12,843 nucleotides of DNA from Isotricha intestinalis (lineage: Eukaryota; Ciliophora; Litostomatea; Vestibuliferida; Isotrichidae), in contig JAJJLU010004459.1 in NCBI GenBank assembly GCA_023807065.1, positions 1 to 12,843 of the forward strand, read 5' to 3'. Below, one piece after another: positions 9,901-12,843 of the stretch. How positions within the stretch are numbered: the stretch's first letter is position 1; the number at the start of each line of letters is the position of its first letter. The notes under the pieces are model-generated. The model was not told where the DNA came from. It was given only the letters and a program-made list of their open reading frames with translations, and searched no databases. A program made the position numbers and the translations under genes.

Positions 9901-12159
9901 AAATTCTGAATATTAAGTTTATTATTTATTATTATAAAACATTTATTTCTTAAACTTTCATTATTTTTATCAACGCCATCAGATAATTTTAAAAAAAACA
10001 TTGTATGATTATTTTCATCATGAATGATACCAATATCAGTAAAAACAGGAACAAGAAATTTTGCATAATTTCTAAATAAAACAAAATATTCTTTTAAATT
10101 ATTTAAATTATAATTGAAATTTGTAATATTCTTAATTTTATCTCTTAACATAATTTCATGTTTTTCTCTCATAAAATCAGGTAAAATAATATTCATATTT
10201 TTTCCTATTAAATCTCCATCAGAATAACCTAATAATTCACAAACTTCTAAAGATATTTTTTTTATTATTCCAAAAGAATCTCCAAAGCCATTAATAATAA
10301 TAAATTGATAATCTGGTTTAGATTCTAAATAATTTAAATCTAAAAAAGCTTCTTTAAATTTTTCATTATCATCTATATAATTATTATTAATAATTTTATT
10401 ATCTTCTGATTCATTTAATATTTCTGATACAAAATTAGAATATAAAAGATTTATTTTTTTTGTACTTAATCCATTTAAAACTAAAGAATTATATTTTTCT
10501 TTTATTGTCTTTCTCATTTCATCAATTTTAATTCCTAAATTTTTTAATTGATTAATATCCATAGATTCATTTTTAGTTAAAAGTAAATTCCAAAATTGAG
10601 AATAATGAGATGATATTTTTTGAATTAAAGATAAAATTTGTTTAGTTTGAAAAGCAAAAGAAATATGTGTTTGTTCTATTCCCATTTCAATTCCTCTTTC
10701 TTCTAAATTTCTTTTAATTCTATAAATAAAAAAAGATTCTGAAAAACTTAAATTTTCTATCTCTGATGCTTTTTGAATAGTTCTATAACTTTTTTGATAT
10801 TTATATAATTTTTCCATTTGAAAAACTCCATAATTAACTAATAAAATAGGACTATTTTTAAAAGTATTTAAAGCATTTTTATATAAATTATCTATATGTT
10901 GATATAATATAAAATCTATTTCTGAATTATTTTCTCCTATTTCTTTTGTTTGTTCAATAATTTTAGCTAAGTTATCAATATTTTTTATTTGTTTTACTTT
11001 ATTAATTTTTGAATAATAATATGAATAACTTATTATATTCATAATACTTTCTCTATCTTTATTTTTTGATTCAATTGCTTTAATAAATAATCTTAAATTA
11101 TTATAAACTTCAATATCTTTTATTGGTTCACTCATTGAAATATCAAAAGTATTATTTTCAAAATATAATATCATTAAAATATATAAAACTGAACTTACTA
11201 AAAACATTGGTAATAATCCATTAAAAGAATAATTTTTAATAAAATTTCCAATAAATAATAATACACAACCCCAACAAAAAATAAGATTTAACATAAATTT
11301 AAAAAGAATTAAAGTACTATTATGATTATTCTGATATTTTCTTTCAACAAAAAAAGAATAACAACAAATTAAAGAAGTTATTAAAAAAGAAACAATACAA
11401 ATATTTAAAATATCAACAACACAACAAATTTCTAATAACATTAATGTTATTACTTTACAAACCATCATAACACAAGTTCCATTTATTATTAAATATTTAG
11501 AAATAGAAGCTGAAAATTTATCTGTTTTATTAAAAGATAATGATAAAAATAAATATGAAAGTATTATCATTACTAAAGTACAAAAAGAACATATTACTAC
11601 AAAAATAATATGAGTTTGTCCCCAACAAGGAAATTTTTCATTAAAATATGGAACACTGTCACAAACAATAATAGTGAAAAAAATTTCTACGAATTAATTA
11701 TAATACATTTTACCTTGTAAAGGAATTATTAAAATTGTACTTATTATTCCCATTGAAAATCTTAAAGTTCCCAAACAAAATTTTTTATATTCAATATTTT
11801 TCCCATTAAAAGAAAGTAAAATTAAGTAAATATAAATTATTAAAACTATTAAAATGAATAAGCAAAAAAGTATTGTTGAAAAAAGAAATAAATTTTGATT
11901 GTAATTAAAATAATGTAATAATCTAAAATATTTGAAAAATTCAATCATTTTAAGTAAAAGATTTGATTCTTTCCAAATAGGAATTGTCTATAAATATTAA
12001 ATTTTTATTTACTAACCCATTCATTGTTAAACTCAAGTTTTGAAAAATTTCAATTATTGAAAAGATTATATCTATTATATAATTAGATGAATAAGAGCTA
12101 TACACATTGTAAATAACATTAAAGTTAGATTCTTTGATTTTTTGAAAAAATGGATTCAT
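6999..12159 (-). CDS. TmcB/TmcC-like multipass membrane protein with TPR-like and PAS domains
   Basis: Exons 12159-12013, 11987-11714 and 11686-6999 join into 1702 residues ending in TAA. The start is the only in-frame ATG after an upstream stop. The N-terminus follows the tiny macrocysts B/C pattern: amphipathic start, hydrophobic segments between about 75 and 315, and a PCWGQTH motif at about 159-165. A TPR-like helical region follows (about 326-490; SPILLVNYGVFQMEKLY). A PAS domain lies at about 595-690 (SLEVCELLGYSDGDLIGKNM, then LPDFMREKH), a second PAS-like stretch at about 726-832, and an acidic Ser/Glu/Asp linker at about 919-941. Membrane segments near 1067-1091, 1272-1298, 1395-1417 and 1645-1668 bound two large loops; the second has at least seven N-x-S/T sequons, so both loops probably face outward. 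The tail carries TRTILSVIPKNVIYEI. No kinase, cyclase or channel domain was found. Dictyostelium TmcB is named for a macrocyst phenotype; the molecular role is unknown. A sensory or receptor role is inference from PAS and topology. Confidence 0.85.
11687..11713 (-). other. 27-nt intron 2 of the TmcB-like gene
   Basis: On the minus strand it runs from GTAAAA to CGTAG. Removal joins CAA G|AA ATT so that the reading passes smoothly from IIPLQ into EIFFTIIVC inside a membrane segment. The length is a multiple of three, but the intron carries an in-frame TAA, so retention would still truncate the protein. Confidence 0.88.
11988..12012 (-). other. 25-nt intron 1 of the TmcB-like gene
   Basis: On the minus strand it runs from GTAAAT to TATAG, in phase 0 after a TTA codon. 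Splicing joins LTMNGL to TIPIWKESNLLLKMIEFF and merges two otherwise separate short frames. The IPIW-type segment at this point fits the N-terminal pattern of TmcB-like proteins. Confidence 0.88.
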
Positions 12160-12447
12160 TTTTTTAATATATTTAGAATATATTTTTCAATTATGCCAAA
12201 GAATTTTTTTATTTATTATTAAAAATAAATATTTTAATTTTTTTAAATTTAAGAAATTTAAAATGTAATTATTTCTTTTTTTAATCATGAAAATCATTTT
12301 ATATTATATAATATATAAAGTTTATTAACTTTCTATTGACTTAATTTTTTTTTGTTTAATGTTTGAAAAAAATTAAATAGTTTAAATTAAAGTTTAAGTA
12401 AAATTGAGCTATTATCTTAAATTAAATTCTTATTAATGATTGATATT

Positions 12448-12506
12448 TATATTCAATGAAAGATATTAATTGAACTTTGAAAAAGAAAAAGGTTATATTC
12501 AATGAA
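12448..12506. repeat. 13-bp direct repeat TATATTCAATGAA, two copies
   Basis: Exact copies lie at 12448-12460 and 12494-12506, about 46 bp apart, with a weaker version (ATATTCAATAAATG) near 12664. They could be regulatory sites for one of the flanking genes, or chance. Confidence 0.4.
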
Positions 12507-12518
12507 TTAATATTCATT
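12501..12518. repeat. Short inverted repeat AATGAAT/ATTCATT with 4-nt loop
   Basis: Seven-bp perfect arms flank TAAT and overlap the second copy of the TATATTCAATGAA repeat. It may be a dimeric protein-binding site; no factor can be named. Confidence 0.35.
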
Positions 12519-12740
12519 AAAATTCAAATTTTCTCTCAAATAAATAAATTATCTTAAATTCTTTTAACAATTTTCCTTTTCCAATTATCAATTATTTTTA
12601 TAATCTTATTAATTAATAAAACTATAAAAGATATTTGAATTAATAATTATAAGACTTAACATCATATTCAATAAATGAAAAATAATTAACTAAATATTTT
12701 ATATAAAAAACAATAATAAAAAATACGAATAAATAAAAAA

Positions 12741-12843
12741 ATGATATCTCCAAGAAATAATTTAATGTTCCTTCTCTTCATTTTCCCATCAATATTATCG
12801 AATATTGAATTTGTGACATTAAAAGATAAAGAAGGAACATTTA
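12741..12843 (+). CDS. 5' end of a secreted or membrane protein gene (partial)
   Basis: The frame opens at an ATG preceded by a run of A and by an in-frame TAA at 12717-12719, and stays open to the window edge (34 codons). The N-terminus MISPRNNLMFLLFIFPSILS is a typical signal peptide: a short positively charged start, a hydrophobic core at about 8-19, and probable cleavage around residues 20-21, so the product should enter the secretory pathway. An in-frame ATG at codon 9 is a possible alternative start but would lose the charged n-region. The visible mature part (NIEFVTLKDKEGTF) is too short to assign a family. The gene is divergent from the TmcB-like gene. Confidence 0.7.
   Translation, partial: MISPRNNLMFLLFIFPSILSNIEFVTLKDKEGTF
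12764..12841. repeat. 12-bp perfect inverted repeat AATGTTCCTTCT/AGAAGGAACATT
   Basis: Arms at 12764-12775 and 12830-12841 are separated by 54 bp and lie inside the start of the signal-peptide gene. The arms are richer in G/C than most of the window, so chance is less likely than for the A/T-only repeats. The function is unknown. Confidence 0.45.

Larger units (their letters stand above)
12411..12560. repeat. 13-bp direct repeat ATTATCTTAAATT, two copies
   Basis: Exact copies lie at 12411-12423 and 12548-12560 in the divergent spacer. The base composition is so skewed that chance is a serious alternative. Confidence 0.4.
12160..12740. promoter_or_regulatory. Divergent spacer between TmcB-like gene and signal-peptide gene
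   Basis: A 581-bp non-coding, A/T-rich stretch, about four times longer than the other divergent spacer in the window. It should contain the promoters of both flanking genes. It holds two interleaved pairs of 13-bp direct repeats and one short hairpin (listed separately). I see no gene or RNA gene in it. Confidence 0.45.

Noticed and set aside
11694..12159. Two separate small minus-strand genes upstream of the long TmcB-like frame
   Set aside because: Removing 25-nt and 27-nt GT-AG introns fuses them to the long frame and gives the expected N-terminal membrane bundle, so they are exons rather than genes.
1..12843. CRISPR arrays, tRNA or rRNA genes, insertion sequences
   Set aside because: I saw no spaced repeat array, tRNA-like T-loop with cloverleaf potential, rRNA-like conserved block, transposase or reverse transcriptase frame.

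Overview
The window looks like macronuclear-type DNA of a ciliate that uses the standard genetic code. It is very AT-rich (roughly four fifths A+T by eye), intergenic spaces are short, and introns are tiny: the three I can place are 25, 27 and 28 nt, with GTAAAT/GTAAAA donors and TAG/AAG acceptors. Long frames of 709 and 1523 codons contain no TAA, TAG or TGA, and glutamine is written CAA, so TAA/TAG are not reassigned as they are in Tetrahymena or Paramecium. Tiny introns plus the standard code plus extreme AT content fit a litostome (rumen-type) ciliate better than a heterotrich, whose introns are 15-16 nt. This taxonomic placement is inference.

Left part (1 to about 3585): a graveyard of decayed genes. 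Two plus-strand pieces (1 to about 470, and about 2660-3585, perhaps from about 2360) resemble consecutive parts of an importin-9-like karyopherin, both broken by stops and frameshifts. Between them lies a minus-strand sorting-nexin (PX-BAR) pseudogene (484 to about 1880). One small intact-looking plus-strand gene (1999-2217) encodes a 72-residue six-cysteine protein of unknown function.

Middle (3706-6770): a divergent pair of intact genes about 150 bp apart. On the minus strand is a TMEM147 homologue (an ER membrane subunit of the NOMO-Nicalin-TMEM147 complex at the translocon), recovered at full length by removing a 28-nt intron. On the plus strand is a class I cyclic-nucleotide phosphodiesterase with all metal-binding residues.

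Right part (6999-12159, minus): one 1702-residue multipass membrane protein of the TmcB/TmcC (tiny macrocysts) type, rebuilt by removing 27-nt and 25-nt introns. It has an N-terminal membrane bundle, TPR-like repeats, a PAS domain with a second PAS-like stretch, acidic linkers, and two large extracytosolic loops, the second rich in N-glycosylation sequons. It converges on the phosphodiesterase gene. A 580-bp AT-rich divergent spacer with short repeats follows, then the 5' end of a secreted or membrane protein gene with a signal peptide, cut by the window edge.

Functional links: the phosphodiesterase and the PAS/TmcB receptor-like protein could both belong to signalling, but nothing beyond adjacency ties them together.
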